Assembly: GCF_000276805.1 (NCBI RefSeq)
Contig: NZ_AKXQ01000027.1
Coordinates: 1-64,000, forward strand
Length of the DNA: 64,000 bases
Source of the DNA: Moritella dasanensis ArB 0140
Lineage (GTDB): Bacteria; Pseudomonadota; Gammaproteobacteria; Enterobacterales; Moritellaceae
Reading direction: 5' to 3'
The notes below the pieces were generated by a model, which saw nothing but the letters and a program-made list of their open reading frames with translations, made no database searches and was not told the DNA's origin. How positions within the stretch are numbered: the stretch's first letter is position 1; the number at the start of each line of letters is the position of its first letter. Shown here in pieces: positions 31,076 through 40,353 of the stretch. Both the position numbers and the translations under genes were made by a program.

Positions 31076-32182
31076 TTATGCCTTTATTTCCCAATGCTTC
31101 GCTGTTTCCATCGCCACTAATAGACGTTGAATATCGCTAGGATGGACATCACCAATGTTACCGATACGGAAACAATCAGCGTTTGACACCTTACCCGGAT
31201 AGATAACAAAACCTTGCTCTTTCAGGCAGTCGTAAAATGCTTTGAATTGGTAATCACTGTGTGTCGGAGAATAGAATGAGGTGATGATTGGTGAATGTAA
31301 TGACGCATCAAGTAGCGTAGAAAAACCCAGTTTCGCCATACCCGCAACTAACGTGGTTTGATTTTCTTGATAGCGTTGATGACGCGCTGCAATACCGCCC
31401 TCTTCCTCAAGTTCTAATAACGCTTGGTAGAATGCACGCACCGTATGAGTTGGTGACGTAAAGCGCCACTTGCCGCCATTTTTTTCCATGCAATGCCACT
31501 GGTCATATAGGTCCAGCGTTAATGAGCGCGCTAATCCTTTGCATTTTTCTAGTTCACTTTGACGGGCGATAACAAAACCAAAACCCGGTACACCCTGAAT
31601 ACATTTGTTGGCAGAACTGATCAGGAAATCAACCCCTAATTCAGCCACATCCAGCGGGATGCCTCCAAAGCTCGACATCGCATCCAAGATAACGATCTTA
31701 CCGTGTTGTTTCGCTAGCTGAATAACCTCATCAATCGGGTTTAACATGCCTGTTGTGGTTTCACAGTGCACAATTGCGACATGGGTAATACTGTCATCGG
31801 CGATTAATTTCGCTTCGACTTCAGCAATACTTGGTTGCGCCGTTTCACCTGGGGCAATAACGTCACAAGCAATATTTAAGTAATCAGCGATTTGAGCGAT
31901 ACGGGCACCGTATGCGCCGTTATCAACCACCAGCAGTTTGCCATCGGCAGGAATAACACTACCAATTGTTGCTTCCACTGATGCGGTACCGCTACCTTGC
32001 ATCAATACACTGGTATAACCCGCTTGTGGGGTTGCTAATTGAACTAACTTAGCGCGGATAACTTCAACAATATCTTTGTTATATTCATCATCCCAAGTAC
32101 ACCAATCTTTTAGCATGGCTTCTCGAACACTTGTTGTAGTAGAAAGTGGACCCGGTGTTAGTAATAAATATTCGTTTTTCAT
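31076..32182 (-). CDS. phnW: 2-aminoethylphosphonate-pyruvate transaminase
   Basis: A 368-residue class V PLP aminotransferase that converts AEP and pyruvate to phosphonoacetaldehyde and alanine. The start at 32182 ([16 protein letters not shown]) is chosen because GGAAGCAGAG precedes it; the in-frame ATG four codons earlier lacks a ribosome site and sits inside the operator region. The PLP lysine is in [15 protein letters not shown], and [16 protein letters not shown] is typical of PhnW. It is the first gene of the catabolic transcript and is preceded by an operator shared with the transport genes. Confidence 0.97.
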   Translation of the reverse strand: MKNEYLLLTPGPLSTTTSVREAMLKDWCTWDDEYNKDIVEVIRAKLVQLATPQAGYTSVLMQGSGTASVEATIGSVIPADGKLLVVDNGAYGARIAQIADYLNIACDVIAPGETAQPSIAEVEAKLIADDSITHVAIVHCETTTGMLNPIDEVIQLAKQHGKIVILDAMSSFGGIPLDVAELGVDFLISSANKCIQGVPGFGFVIARQSELEKCKGLARSLTLDLYDQWHCMEKNGGKWRFTSPTHTVRAFYQALLELEEEGGIAARHQRYQENQTTLVAGMAKLGFSTLLDASLHSPIITSFYSPTHSDYQFKAFYDCLKEQGFVIYPGKVSNADCFRIGNIGDVHPSDIQRLLVAMETAKHWEIKA

Positions 32183-32194
32183 CTCTGCTTCCAT

Positions 32195-32209
32195 TTGGAC
32201 TATACCAGT
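32195..32209 (-). promoter_or_regulatory. Putative PhnR operator upstream of phnW
   Basis: On the minus strand this reads ACTGGTATAGTCCAA. The identical 15-mer occurs on the plus strand upstream of the ATPase gene at 33701. It includes TATAGT, which could be the -10 element, so binding would block transcription directly. Confidence 0.75.
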
Positions 32210-32320
32210 TGATGAGAACTCTAGCAGTGGATGACTAGCTGGGTAAATAGCCCAACAGCAGAATTCACAAAAGCTTCATATTCGCAAACGTTAAGAAAAA
32301 ACGGCGAGAAAAGTACAGAG

Positions 32321-32360
32321 ATAAAAAACCAGAAATAAAAAACCAGAAATAAAAAACAAT
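32321..32360. repeat. 14-bp direct repeat ATAAAAAACCAGAA in the phnW-binding protein gap
   Basis: Two exact copies (32321-32334, 32335-32348) and a partial third, in AT-rich DNA between the divergent phn transcription units. Confidence 0.8.
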
Positions 32361-32439
32361 AAAATATATTAATTAATAAAACTGCCATTAAGCGGTCATA
32401 TTATTGTCATAAAACAGCTCTATTATCATTCCCAACAAA

Positions 32440-32455
32440 TCTGGTACAGACCAGA
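32440..32455 (+). promoter_or_regulatory. Putative PhnR operator upstream of the AEP-binding protein gene
   Basis: TCTGGTACAGACCAGA is a palindrome with perfect 6-base arms around ACAG, 31 bases before the ATG. It matches the CTGGTnTAGnCCA-like sites before phnW and the ATPase gene and the general CTGGT/ACCAG pattern I recall for PhnR of the GntR family. Confidence 0.75.
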
Positions 32456-32486
32456 ATCAACCGTTAATAATTTTTGGAGTTACCGA

Positions 32487-33494
32487 ATGAAACAACGTTG
32501 GATGATAGGTTCTATCGCAGCCCTAAGCGCTTTATTTACTGCACCAGTATTTGCCGCAGAAGCCGTGGTGGTTTACACCGCCTTTGAAACAGATGTATTA
32601 GCGAAATACAAAGTTGCCTTTGAAAAAGAAAACCCAGATATCGATATCAAATGGGTACGCGACTCAACGGGCATCATGACGGCAAAATTATTAGCCGAAA
32701 AAAATAACCCGCGTGCAGAAGTAGTTTGGGGCCTAGCCGGTTCATCAATGGCATTACTTAAAAACGCTGGCATCCTAAAACCTTACTCACCAAAAGGTGT
32801 CGAGAATCTGCGTACTAGCATGATCGACCCTGAAGAAAACAAAGCATGGTATGGCAATGACGCTTGGTTCAATGCCATTTGCTTTAACGAATACGTAGCT
32901 AAACAGCACAACCTACCAAAACCAACATCATGGGATGATCTACTAAAACCAATTTATAAAGGTCACATCGCCATGCCTAACCCGGCATCCTCAGGTACTG
33001 GTTATATGCAAGTATCAGCATGGTTACAAACTATGGGTGAAGATAAGGGTTGGAGCTACATGACCAAGTTAAACGAGAATATTGCTCACTATACTCACTC
33101 AGGTTCAAAACCTTGCGTGCAAGCAGGCATGGGTGAAGTGGCGATCGGGGTGTCTATGGCATTACGTGGCGCTAAATTAAAAACCCAAGGCGCACCACTT
33201 GATGTGATCTTGCCAGACGGCGGTATCGGTTGGGAATCAGAAGCAGTAGGGCTGGTAAAACCATCAGCAGCAGCCAAGCGTGTTATTGATTGGTCAATCT
33301 CAAAACAAGCCAACGAATTATATAACGAATCATATGCGCTTGTTGGTCATAAAGACGTAAGCAAAGCCGTGACGAACTATCCAAATGTTCAAGACGCGAT
33401 GGTCGCAATGGACTTTGGTAAAATGGCCGATGACCGTAAAGCAGTATTACATACCTGGTCAGAAAAGTTTGATTCAAAATCTGAAGCTAAATAA
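32487..33494 (+). CDS. phnS2: AEP ABC transporter substrate-binding protein
   Basis: A 335-residue periplasmic protein with a signal peptide (residues 1-23, cleaved after VFA) and an iron(III)/AEP-type fold: VVYTAFETDVLAKYKVAFEK at the start, WVRDSTGIMTAKLLAEK, and NPASSGTGYMQVSAWLQTMG in the ligand cleft. It should capture AEP for the importer encoded downstream. It has its own operator, and a hairpin separates it from the ATPase gene, consistent with higher expression of the binding protein. TTTTGGAGTT precedes the start. Confidence 0.88.
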   Translation: MKQRWMIGSIAALSALFTAPVFAAEAVVVYTAFETDVLAKYKVAFEKENPDIDIKWVRDSTGIMTAKLLAEKNNPRAEVVWGLAGSSMALLKNAGILKPYSPKGVENLRTSMIDPEENKAWYGNDAWFNAICFNEYVAKQHNLPKPTSWDDLLKPIYKGHIAMPNPASSGTGYMQVSAWLQTMGEDKGWSYMTKLNENIAHYTHSGSKPCVQAGMGEVAIGVSMALRGAKLKTQGAPLDVILPDGGIGWESEAVGLVKPSAAAKRVIDWSISKQANELYNESYALVGHKDVSKAVTNYPNVQDAMVAMDFGKMADDRKAVLHTWSEKFDSKSEAK

Positions 33495-33529
33495 CCGCTA
33501 ACCACGCAATTTAAGCGCGACACATAACC

Positions 33530-33559
33530 AAGCTAGGAGTTAGAAATGACGCCTAGCTT
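33530..33559 (+). other. Hairpin after the binding-protein gene
   Basis: AAGCTAGG (33530-33537) pairs with CCTAGCTT (33552-33559). There is no T run. It may stabilise the binding-protein message or weaken read-through into the ATPase gene. Confidence 0.5.
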
Positions 33560-33700
33560 AGTCGTTTACAGGCTATTATTAACACATCCAAAAAAACGTA
33601 ATCTGCTGTGAAATTAATACCTTAAATTACCCATAATAAATGTAAAGCCTGCGTAAAAAGCCCCCCTTGTCATCAAACTGTCACTTACTCTGCCTACCAT

Positions 33701-33715
33701 ACTGGTATAGTCCAA
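33701..33715 (+). promoter_or_regulatory. Putative PhnR operator upstream of the ATPase gene
   Basis: ACTGGTATAGTCCAA, identical to the site before phnW, ends seven bases before the ATG at 33723. The embedded TATAGT could be a -10 element; if so the message would have almost no leader, or translation starts at the second ATG (33735). Confidence 0.75.
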
Positions 33716-33722
33716 TTTACTT

Positions 33723-34838
33723 ATGAGTAGTCAGATGAACACGTATCTCAATATCAATAATCTTGTTAAAAAATTCGGCAATTTCACTGCATTAAACGAT
33801 ATATCGTTGCAGATCAATCAAGGCGAATTCATCTGCTTTTTAGGCCCATCTGGCTGTGGTAAAACCACCCTACTTCGGGCCATTGCGGGCCTCGACTTAG
33901 CAACGTCAGGGTCTATTTTACAAGACGGTAAAGACACCACATTCTTACCGCCAGAGAAACGTGATTTCGGCATTGTATTTCAATCTTATGCGCTATTCCC
34001 CAACTTAACGGTTGCCGAAAATATCAGTGTTGGTTTACACAACCAAGGTAAGTCAGTCGCCGAAGCGGTCGATATCGTTAATCACTGGCTTGGCATTATC
34101 GGTTTATCCGATTCGGCACCTAAATATCCAAGCCAATTATCCGGTGGCCAGCAACAACGTGTGGCACTGGCAAGAGCATTAGCGTTATCACCCGGATTAT
34201 TATTACTCGATGAACCGCTTTCAGCACTCGATGCACAAGTACGTTCTCACTTAAGAGAAGAAATCCGCACCCTACAACGTAAGCTCGGTATCACCACTAT
34301 CATGGTAACCCACGATCAAGAAGAAGCCTTAGCAATGGCTGACCGTATTGTGGTCATGAATCACGGCGTGATTGAACAAGTCGGTACCCCACAAGAAATT
34401 TACGATAAACCAGCATCGCGTTTTGTTGCCGAATTTGTGGGTAACATGAATTTCATTGCCAGTTCAGTGGTCAGCGATGAGCACATTCGTATTGCCGAAA
34501 CCCTACTGCCAAAACCTAAAGAGTCCTTAAAGCGTGGTGACCTGTTTGATTTGGCCGTACGCCCTGAAGACATCCAATTTAGTGAAGACAAACAAGACTT
34601 ACCCGTGCAAATAAAAGCGATGGAATTCCAAGGGACTTATGTGCGCACCGATTGTCAGTTAATCGGGGAAATGAATGCCCCGATGATTAAAATCGATGTG
34701 CCAATTCGTGAAGTAAGATCGCTCGGGCTGAATAATGGTGAGTTTCGCCGCATTCGTTATAGCAATGAATTCAGCCACATTTTCCCACGTAAATTAAATC
34801 AATCAGCAACAACCAATACATCTGCGGTAGAGGTATAA
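33723..34838 (+). CDS. phnT2: AEP ABC transporter ATP-binding protein
   Basis: A 371-residue importer ATPase with Walker A (GPSGCGKTT, about residues 42-50), signature LSGGQQQRVALARAL, Walker B LLLLDEPLSALD, and a C-terminal TOBE-like domain (from about residue 240) usual in this subfamily. It would energise AEP uptake together with the fused permease that follows one base after its stop. An alternative start is the ATG at 33735; neither has a strong ribosome site. Confidence 0.9.
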   Translation: MSSQMNTYLNINNLVKKFGNFTALNDISLQINQGEFICFLGPSGCGKTTLLRAIAGLDLATSGSILQDGKDTTFLPPEKRDFGIVFQSYALFPNLTVAENISVGLHNQGKSVAEAVDIVNHWLGIIGLSDSAPKYPSQLSGGQQQRVALARALALSPGLLLLDEPLSALDAQVRSHLREEIRTLQRKLGITTIMVTHDQEEALAMADRIVVMNHGVIEQVGTPQEIYDKPASRFVAEFVGNMNFIASSVVSDEHIRIAETLLPKPKESLKRGDLFDLAVRPEDIQFSEDKQDLPVQIKAMEFQGTYVRTDCQLIGEMNAPMIKIDVPIREVRSLGLNNGEFRRIRYSNEFSHIFPRKLNQSATTNTSAVEV

Positions 34839-34839
34839 C

Positions 34840-36558
34840 ATGGACACAAGCATCAATAGAAAGCTGGCGACGCCAAACTATCTACAACGATTAAGTCTGT
34901 CATTTAGTCGAGATAGCGCGTTGCTGGGCGGTATCTTAATTATTTTAACCGTGCTGATGGGCTTTTTCATTCTTGCGCCTATGTTGACGATGTTTGCCAA
35001 AAGTGTCCAAGATCTAAATGGTAACTTCATTGGCTTAAGCAATTTTACGGCATATTTCCAATCCAGTGCCATGCTGCACTCGATTGCCAATACCGTTACC
35101 GTGGGTTTAATCACAACAGCGATTGTCGGCGTACTCTCTTTCAGTTATGCCTATGCGTTAACCCGTAGTTGCATGCCTTTTAAAACCTTATTTCAAATTG
35201 TCGGTTCAGCGCCAATCTTAGCACCGTCATTACTGCCTGCGATCAGCTTGATTTACTTGTTTGGTAATCAAGGTATTGCCAAAGAGTTACTGGGCGGCGC
35301 ATCTATTTATGGGGTTATCGGTATTACCATCGGCATGGCGTTTTGGACTTTCCCCCATGCATTGATGATCTTAACCACGGCGTTACGCACTTCCGATGCA
35401 CGTTTATATGAAGCCGCAACCGTATTAAAAACCCACCCAATTAAAACATTTTTCATGGTGACCTTACCGGCAGCAAAGTATGGCGTAATCAGCACCTTGA
35501 TCTTAGTGTTTACCTTGGTGGTTTGTGACTTTGGTGTACCAAAAGTGATCGGCGGTAGTTATAATGTATTAGCTACGGATATTTTCAAACAAGTAGTAGG
35601 TCAACAAAATTTTGCCATGGGCGCGGTAACCAGTGTTCTGCTGTTATTACCTGCGGTATTAGCGTTTATGATTGACCGCCATGTACAACGCAAACAACAA
35701 AATTTATTTGATTCACGTTCTGTTGCTTACACCCCTAAACCACATAAAGTACGTGATGGTATTTGCTTGTTATTCTGTAGCACAATTGCGCTGGCAATCC
35801 TGGCTGTTATTGGCATGGCAATCTACGCGTCATTCGTGACATTTTGGCCATGGAACTTAAGCTTAAGTTTCAACAATTATAATTTTAGTGAAGTCAGTAC
35901 TTATGGTTGGACCCCTTACTTTAACTCATTAACATTAGCGAGCTGGGTAGCGGTATTCGGTACAGTGATCATCTTTATTGGTGCTTATGTTATCGAAAAA
36001 GGCCGTGGCTTTGGTCCTATCCGTCAGCTACTACAGATGATAACTATCATTCCAATGGCCGTACCAGGTATCGTATTAGGCCTGGGTTATATCTTCTTTT
36101 TCAACGATGTCAATAATCCACTTAATGGCCTATATGCAACCATGATATTACTGGTGATTAATACCGTGGTGCATTATTACACCGTCGGTCACATGACTGC
36201 ATTAACGGCGCTAAAACAATTACCCGCAGAGATTGAAGCGATTTCAGCCTCCATTAAAATGCCACAGTACAAATCATTCTTTGTTATCACCCTACCGATT
36301 TGTGCACCTGCTATCATGGATATTGCGGCCTATTTATTTATTAATGCATTAACCACCACTTCCGCCGTGGTATTTTTATATGCGACCGATACAATTCCAG
36401 CCTCGGTGTCGGTATTAAACATGGATGATGCCGGACAAACAGGTTCTGCAGCCGCGATGGCTGTGATGATCTTAGTCACCGCAGCACTGGCGAAAGTGAT
36501 CCACTTAATTGCCGCGTCATTTATTAATAAAAGAACCCAAGCTTGGCGTCAAAAATAA
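34840..36558 (+). CDS. phnU2: AEP ABC transporter permease (fused two-domain)
   Basis: A 572-residue inner membrane protein with two BPD_transp_1 permease domains in tandem (about residues 75-290 and 350-560), each with an EAA-type loop (EAATVLKTHPIKTFFMVTLP in the first; EIEAISASIKMPQYKSFFVI in the second). This is the FbpB-like fused layout described for PhnU2-type AEP importers, so a single gene makes the whole channel. It is next to the ATPase gene with one base between stop and start. Confidence 0.88.
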   Translation: MDTSINRKLATPNYLQRLSLSFSRDSALLGGILIILTVLMGFFILAPMLTMFAKSVQDLNGNFIGLSNFTAYFQSSAMLHSIANTVTVGLITTAIVGVLSFSYAYALTRSCMPFKTLFQIVGSAPILAPSLLPAISLIYLFGNQGIAKELLGGASIYGVIGITIGMAFWTFPHALMILTTALRTSDARLYEAATVLKTHPIKTFFMVTLPAAKYGVISTLILVFTLVVCDFGVPKVIGGSYNVLATDIFKQVVGQQNFAMGAVTSVLLLLPAVLAFMIDRHVQRKQQNLFDSRSVAYTPKPHKVRDGICLLFCSTIALAILAVIGMAIYASFVTFWPWNLSLSFNNYNFSEVSTYGWTPYFNSLTLASWVAVFGTVIIFIGAYVIEKGRGFGPIRQLLQMITIIPMAVPGIVLGLGYIFFFNDVNNPLNGLYATMILLVINTVVHYYTVGHMTALTALKQLPAEIEAISASIKMPQYKSFFVITLPICAPAIMDIAAYLFINALTTTSAVVFLYATDTIPASVSVLNMDDAGQTGSAAAMAVMILVTAALAKVIHLIAASFINKRTQAWRQK

Positions 36559-36585
36559 TTACTTAATACGTCAAATTAAGCATCT

Positions 36586-36622
36586 ATCTGCTACTGTGTA
36601 AAACAATAACCCAGTAGCAGAT
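36586..36622. terminator. Hairpin after the AEP permease gene
   Basis: ATCTGCTACTG pairs perfectly with CAGTAGCAGAT around a 15-base loop, between the permease stop and the regulator start. The T run is lacking, so termination may be partial. Confidence 0.5.
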
Positions 36623-36647
36623 TAATCTCCTAGTATCAGAGGCTGTT

Positions 36648-37373
36648 GTGCAATACCTAAAAATAAAACAAGAAATTTTACTGCAGATAGAATCCGGTTC
36701 ATTATTTTCATCAGGACAAAAGTTCACGCCAGGACAGAAGTTAGCATCAGAGCGTAAACTAGCAGAGGATTTCAATACCACCCGCGTGACCCTGCGTGAG
36801 GCATTATCGTTATTAGAATCAGAAGGGCGGATTTACCGTGAAGACCGTCGCGGCTGGTTTATTTCCCCAACACCATTACGCTATGATCCGACCAATACCA
36901 CCAATTTTCATAATTTAGCCCTCAGCCAACAACGTACACCAAAAACAGAATTAATCAGTGCTACGATAGTGCCGGCCGATAAGCATATTGCCGAGTTATT
37001 ACAGATAGCACCGCAGACAGCCGTGATCCGTATTCACCGCCTGCGTTATTTAGATGAACGCCCTGTGGTATTAGTGACTAATTATGTGTTACCTGAACGG
37101 CTGCCTAATTTACTCAGTCACGATCTGTCGGCGTCATTAACCGATATCTATCAACAACACTACGGCACCCTTTATCAACAAACTCATTATCGTATTCGTT
37201 CTTCGTCATTAGTGGCTAATACCGCAGCGCCATTACGTGCCACGTCAGGCTGCGCCGCTATGTATATAGAACGGGTTAATTATGATCAACATGGTAAATT
37301 ATTGGATTGCGATCAGGAGTACTGGCGTCATGATGCAGTAACGATTGAAGCGCAAGCAACTCGCCAACAATAA
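36648..37373 (+). CDS. phnR: GntR/UTRA transcriptional regulator of phosphonate utilisation
   Basis: A 241-residue regulator beginning at GTG (36648). The winged helix-turn-helix covers about residues 5-75 (LASERKLAEDFNTTRVTLRE); the UTRA ligand domain follows (about 95-235, with IRIHRLRYLDERPVVLVTNY and the C-terminal DCDQEYWRHDAVTIE). Location at the end of the AEP genes and three matching palindromes in this block point to PhnR, responding to AEP or a phosphorylated ligand. The direction of control cannot be read from sequence, but operator overlap with the presumed -10 favours repression. Confidence 0.85.
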   Translation: MQYLKIKQEILLQIESGSLFSSGQKFTPGQKLASERKLAEDFNTTRVTLREALSLLESEGRIYREDRRGWFISPTPLRYDPTNTTNFHNLALSQQRTPKTELISATIVPADKHIAELLQIAPQTAVIRIHRLRYLDERPVVLVTNYVLPERLPNLLSHDLSASLTDIYQQHYGTLYQQTHYRIRSSSLVANTAAPLRATSGCAAMYIERVNYDQHGKLLDCDQEYWRHDAVTIEAQATRQQ

Positions 37374-37626
37374 ACATCCATAATGGTTCACTGTAAGCGC
37401 CAAAAATCACCAGAAGTAAACGTCGATAATAACCTGTCGGCTTTTTTATCGCATATAGTTATCGCATATATAAGCACCAAAATTATCACTTTAACGCATT
37501 AAATAGACTGTACTTTGTCATGTATTAGAAATAATGTAACATATCAAAAAAGGCTGACTAATATAGTCTAGAATACCCTATGCAGGTATACGCATATTTA
37601 ACATTCAAAATGATAGGAATTTGTCC
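37374..37626. other. 253-bp intergenic region upstream of mscS-like gene
   Basis: AT-rich; contains the direct repeat ATCGCATATA twice at about 37449-37475 and AGGAAT as ribosome site for the next gene. No further structure was recognised. Confidence 0.5.
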
Positions 37627-38460
37627 ATGGAATATCTCGAACAATTACTCGTACAAGCGCCAGAGCTTGCTACCATTTACGGTACCAAAATACTGATGGC
37701 ATTAGTGATCTTTATCGTTGGTAAATACCTTGCCAATGTGATGAAAAAAATAACCTCAGGCTTATTAATAAAACGTAATATTGATAAAACCGTTGCGTCT
37801 TTTATTGGTAACATGGCTTGGAGTGTGGTGTTTGCATTCACGGTTATTGCAACGCTAAGTCAGTTCGGTGTGCAAACTGCATCACTGGTCGCTGTTATTG
37901 GTGCTGCTGGTTTAGCCGTAGGTCTTGCGCTACAAGGTTCATTATCGAATTTTGCCGCTGGTGTATTAATCGTTATCTTCCGCCCTTGTCGTATCGGTGA
38001 TTATATCGAAGCCGCTGGTGTATCTGGTACAGTTGATGAAATTACTATTTTCTCAACACGTTTAATCACACCTGATAATAAAGTGATTATTGCGCCAAAT
38101 GCAGCAATCATGGATGGCACAATTACGAACTACTCGGCACTGGGTAAACGTCGTTTAGACCTTGTGGTTGGCGTATCGTATGACGCGGACATTAAGCAAA
38201 CGAAAGCGATCTTAATCGAGGTGATCAAGAACAACGAATTTACCCTAGAAGATCCTGATTACACAGTCGGCATTCTAGAATTAGCCGATTCATCAGTTAA
38301 TTTCGCAGTGCGCCCTTGGGTGAAAACAGCCGATTACTGGGGCGCTTACTTTAGCATGCAAGAAGAGCTAAAATTAGCGCTTGATGCTGCCGGTATTGCC
38401 ATCCCTTACCCACAATTAGATTTGCATGTACAAGGGAACCCAACGCCACCTGCAAGCTAA
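37627..38460 (+). CDS. mscS: Small-conductance mechanosensitive channel, MscS family
   Basis: A 277-residue channel with three N-terminal membrane helices (about residues 18-40, 62-82, 88-108). The third, pore-lining helix has the Gly/Ala pattern GAAGLAVGLALQGSLSNFAAGV typical of MscS, followed by the beta domain (FRPCRIGDYIEAAGVSGTV) and a C-terminal alpha/beta domain. It opens under hypo-osmotic shock to release solutes. ATG 37627 is chosen over TTG 37621 because AGGA lies eight bases upstream. It stands alone with a strong terminator. Confidence 0.92.
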   Translation: MEYLEQLLVQAPELATIYGTKILMALVIFIVGKYLANVMKKITSGLLIKRNIDKTVASFIGNMAWSVVFAFTVIATLSQFGVQTASLVAVIGAAGLAVGLALQGSLSNFAAGVLIVIFRPCRIGDYIEAAGVSGTVDEITIFSTRLITPDNKVIIAPNAAIMDGTITNYSALGKRRLDLVVGVSYDADIKQTKAILIEVIKNNEFTLEDPDYTVGILELADSSVNFAVRPWVKTADYWGAYFSMQEELKLALDAAGIAIPYPQLDLHVQGNPTPPAS

Positions 38461-38496
38461 TCGTTAGCGATTGATAATAGTGAGTGAACGATAATA

Positions 38497-38525
38497 AAAT
38501 GGGCGCCTGAGAGGCGCCCATTTTT
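38497..38525. terminator. Intrinsic terminator of the mscS-like gene
   Basis: AAAATGGGCGCC and GGCGCCCATTTTT form a very stable stem around TGAGA, with T run on the plus strand and A/T symmetry that may also stop the convergent ybaK-type gene. Confidence 0.92.
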
Positions 38526-38578
38526 GTTACTGTTGATTTTTTACTTCTGTTAACCTTGGTTTTTACAGCCCTCTGTAA

Positions 38579-39088
38579 TCAAAGGTCGCGACGTTCAAAC
38601 AAGGGACCTTCTTTAAAGCTATAACCGCTAATATGACTATGCGGTAAACTACCCATTGCTTTACCAAACTGGCGTTTATCTAAATTAATCAGATTCATAT
38701 GATCGCCCGATTCCATAAATAGCTGGTCTTGTTCGAACAACATATCGTCCACCAACATATCCATACCATAGATCTGTCCTAATGATGGGATTGCCCCGGG
38801 CTCACAATCTTGAAACAGTGTTGCCAGTTCATGCTCAGCCAATAAATAATATTGCTTACCCGTTTGCCGATTAATTTCACCAATTAATACATGCTTGTTT
38901 GCGGGTACAACGGCCATTAAATAATCGCCACCAATATCACGTAAAATCACCGCTTTGGCGACTTGTGAACTCGGGACGTGTGCAGACAGGGCAGAATTAA
39001 ACGAGCTTGCGGTGTGACGATGTTTAACTAAACTAAAGTCGATGTTGTGACTCGCTAAAAACTGGCCAACTTTGGTTGCCATACTCAT
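38579..39088 (-). CDS. YbaK/EbsC-type aminoacyl-tRNA deacylase
   Basis: A 169-residue protein of the YbaK/prolyl-tRNA editing family, which hydrolyses mischarged tRNAs such as Cys- or Ala-tRNA(Pro). The motif SSQVAKAVILRD contains the conserved catalytic lysine, and SLGQIYGMDMLVDD and FMESGDHMNLINL follow the family pattern. The start at 39088 is preferred because GGAGG lies before it; the ATG four codons upstream overlaps that site. The exact tRNA specificity is not clear; it resembles the YeaK/ProXp group as much as YbaK itself. Confidence 0.85.
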   Translation of the reverse strand: MSMATKVGQFLASHNIDFSLVKHRHTASSFNSALSAHVPSSQVAKAVILRDIGGDYLMAVVPANKHVLIGEINRQTGKQYYLLAEHELATLFQDCEPGAIPSLGQIYGMDMLVDDMLFEQDQLFMESGDHMNLINLDKRQFGKAMGSLPHSHISGYSFKEGPLFERRDL

Positions 39089-39180
39089 TTTAGCCTCCAT
39101 AAAATACTTTTTCTACAAGTAAAGTATGGAAGCTAAATCGTGACAACGCGAGCTAATCAGCTAATTATTTAGGCGAGATA

Positions 39181-40353
39181 TTAACTCGCGCTAAGTCTAT
39201 ATTTACGCTGTTTGTAAGTCAGCAAGATAATCGCTAATACAGCATAACCAAATCCTTGGATTAACAACTGGGTTTGAAAATGATGGACCATCTCAAAATC
39301 AGCGCCCATTTGATTTAACTGCAACAGACCTTGGATAGCCGCAGTACTTGGGAATAATTGCGATATCGCCACCAGCCAATTTGGGATCTCACTCACCGGC
39401 CAAATAAAACCACTGCTAAACAAGACGGGCATAGAGCTAAACAGAATCACCTGTGTGGCAGTTTCCGCCTGGTTATACAACTGCCCTAGTGCAACACCAA
39501 GACAGACAACCGCCAGTAAGAATGGCACTAATAGTTTAAGAATATCCAACGCCGCAGCGAGTCTATTCACCCCATAAATATCCAATGCAAAACCGAAATA
39601 ATACAAACTAAACACCAAATACAGGCTTAAAAATACCAGACAACGTGCCAGTAACAATAATGTCGGCGAGGCCGTTAACCAATAACCCTGTTCTTGGGCG
39701 CGTGAGCGTTCATTTTGACTGCCAGATAAAATACCGCTGACGATTAATAGCGTTTGCTGCAAGATCAAAATAAATACCGCCGGCACCACATAATCCAAAT
39801 AACCGTTTGCCTGATTAAACACAGGCTGTAGGTTTAACGAGGTCGGTTGCCATTGCGCTTTAGCCAGCAAGATATTCTCTTCATCCACCGTTAACCTCGC
39901 GACTTTAATCTGTGCAGACAAGGTGCCACCCGCTTTCAGAATGCCCGATGCAATGGTCGAGTAAGCCATGAAATAGCTGGCATCACCACCGAGTGATAAC
40001 GTCACCGCTTTTTCCATCAATAAATCACGACGGAAATGTTGAGGAATAATCAAAAAACCTTTAATTTTCCCTTGCTCAATTAACGCCTCGGCATCACGAA
40101 CTGAATCAACCTGCCCAGCAATATGGGTATCAGGGGTCGCATTAACCATGCGGATCAACTCACGGCTGACCGAACTGCGATCATAATCAATCACCACAAT
40201 TTCAACATCTCTTGATACCTGCTGAGAATACGGCAGAGGATACAAGAGCGAGTACATGATAATGCCGCCAAACATGGTTAATAGAATACTACGGTCGGCA
40301 AAAATGCTTTTAATTTCGAGCACCACCAATACTAAGAATTTATTCATCGTCAT
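39181..40353 (-). CDS. ABC-2 type exporter permease, second of a pair
   Basis: A 390-residue inner membrane protein with one N-terminal helix, a large periplasmic region (about residues 40-180, with VVIDYDRSSVSRELIRMVNA) and five C-terminal helices, the ABC2_membrane_3 layout of YbhS/YbhR and YhhJ. Its start overlaps the end of the previous permease gene by 14 bases. It probably forms a heterodimer with that paralogue and exports a hydrophobic or toxic compound through HlyD and TolC partners. No ATPase gene is present in this operon. Confidence 0.87.
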   Translation of the reverse strand: MTMNKFLVLVVLEIKSIFADRSILLTMFGGIIMYSLLYPLPYSQQVSRDVEIVVIDYDRSSVSRELIRMVNATPDTHIAGQVDSVRDAEALIEQGKIKGFLIIPQHFRRDLLMEKAVTLSLGGDASYFMAYSTIASGILKAGGTLSAQIKVARLTVDEENILLAKAQWQPTSLNLQPVFNQANGYLDYVVPAVFILILQQTLLIVSGILSGSQNERSRAQEQGYWLTASPTLLLLARCLVFLSLYLVFSLYYFGFALDIYGVNRLAAALDILKLLVPFLLAVVCLGVALGQLYNQAETATQVILFSSMPVLFSSGFIWPVSEIPNWLVAISQLFPSTAAIQGLLQLNQMGADFEMVHHFQTQLLIQGFGYAVLAIILLTYKQRKYRLSAS

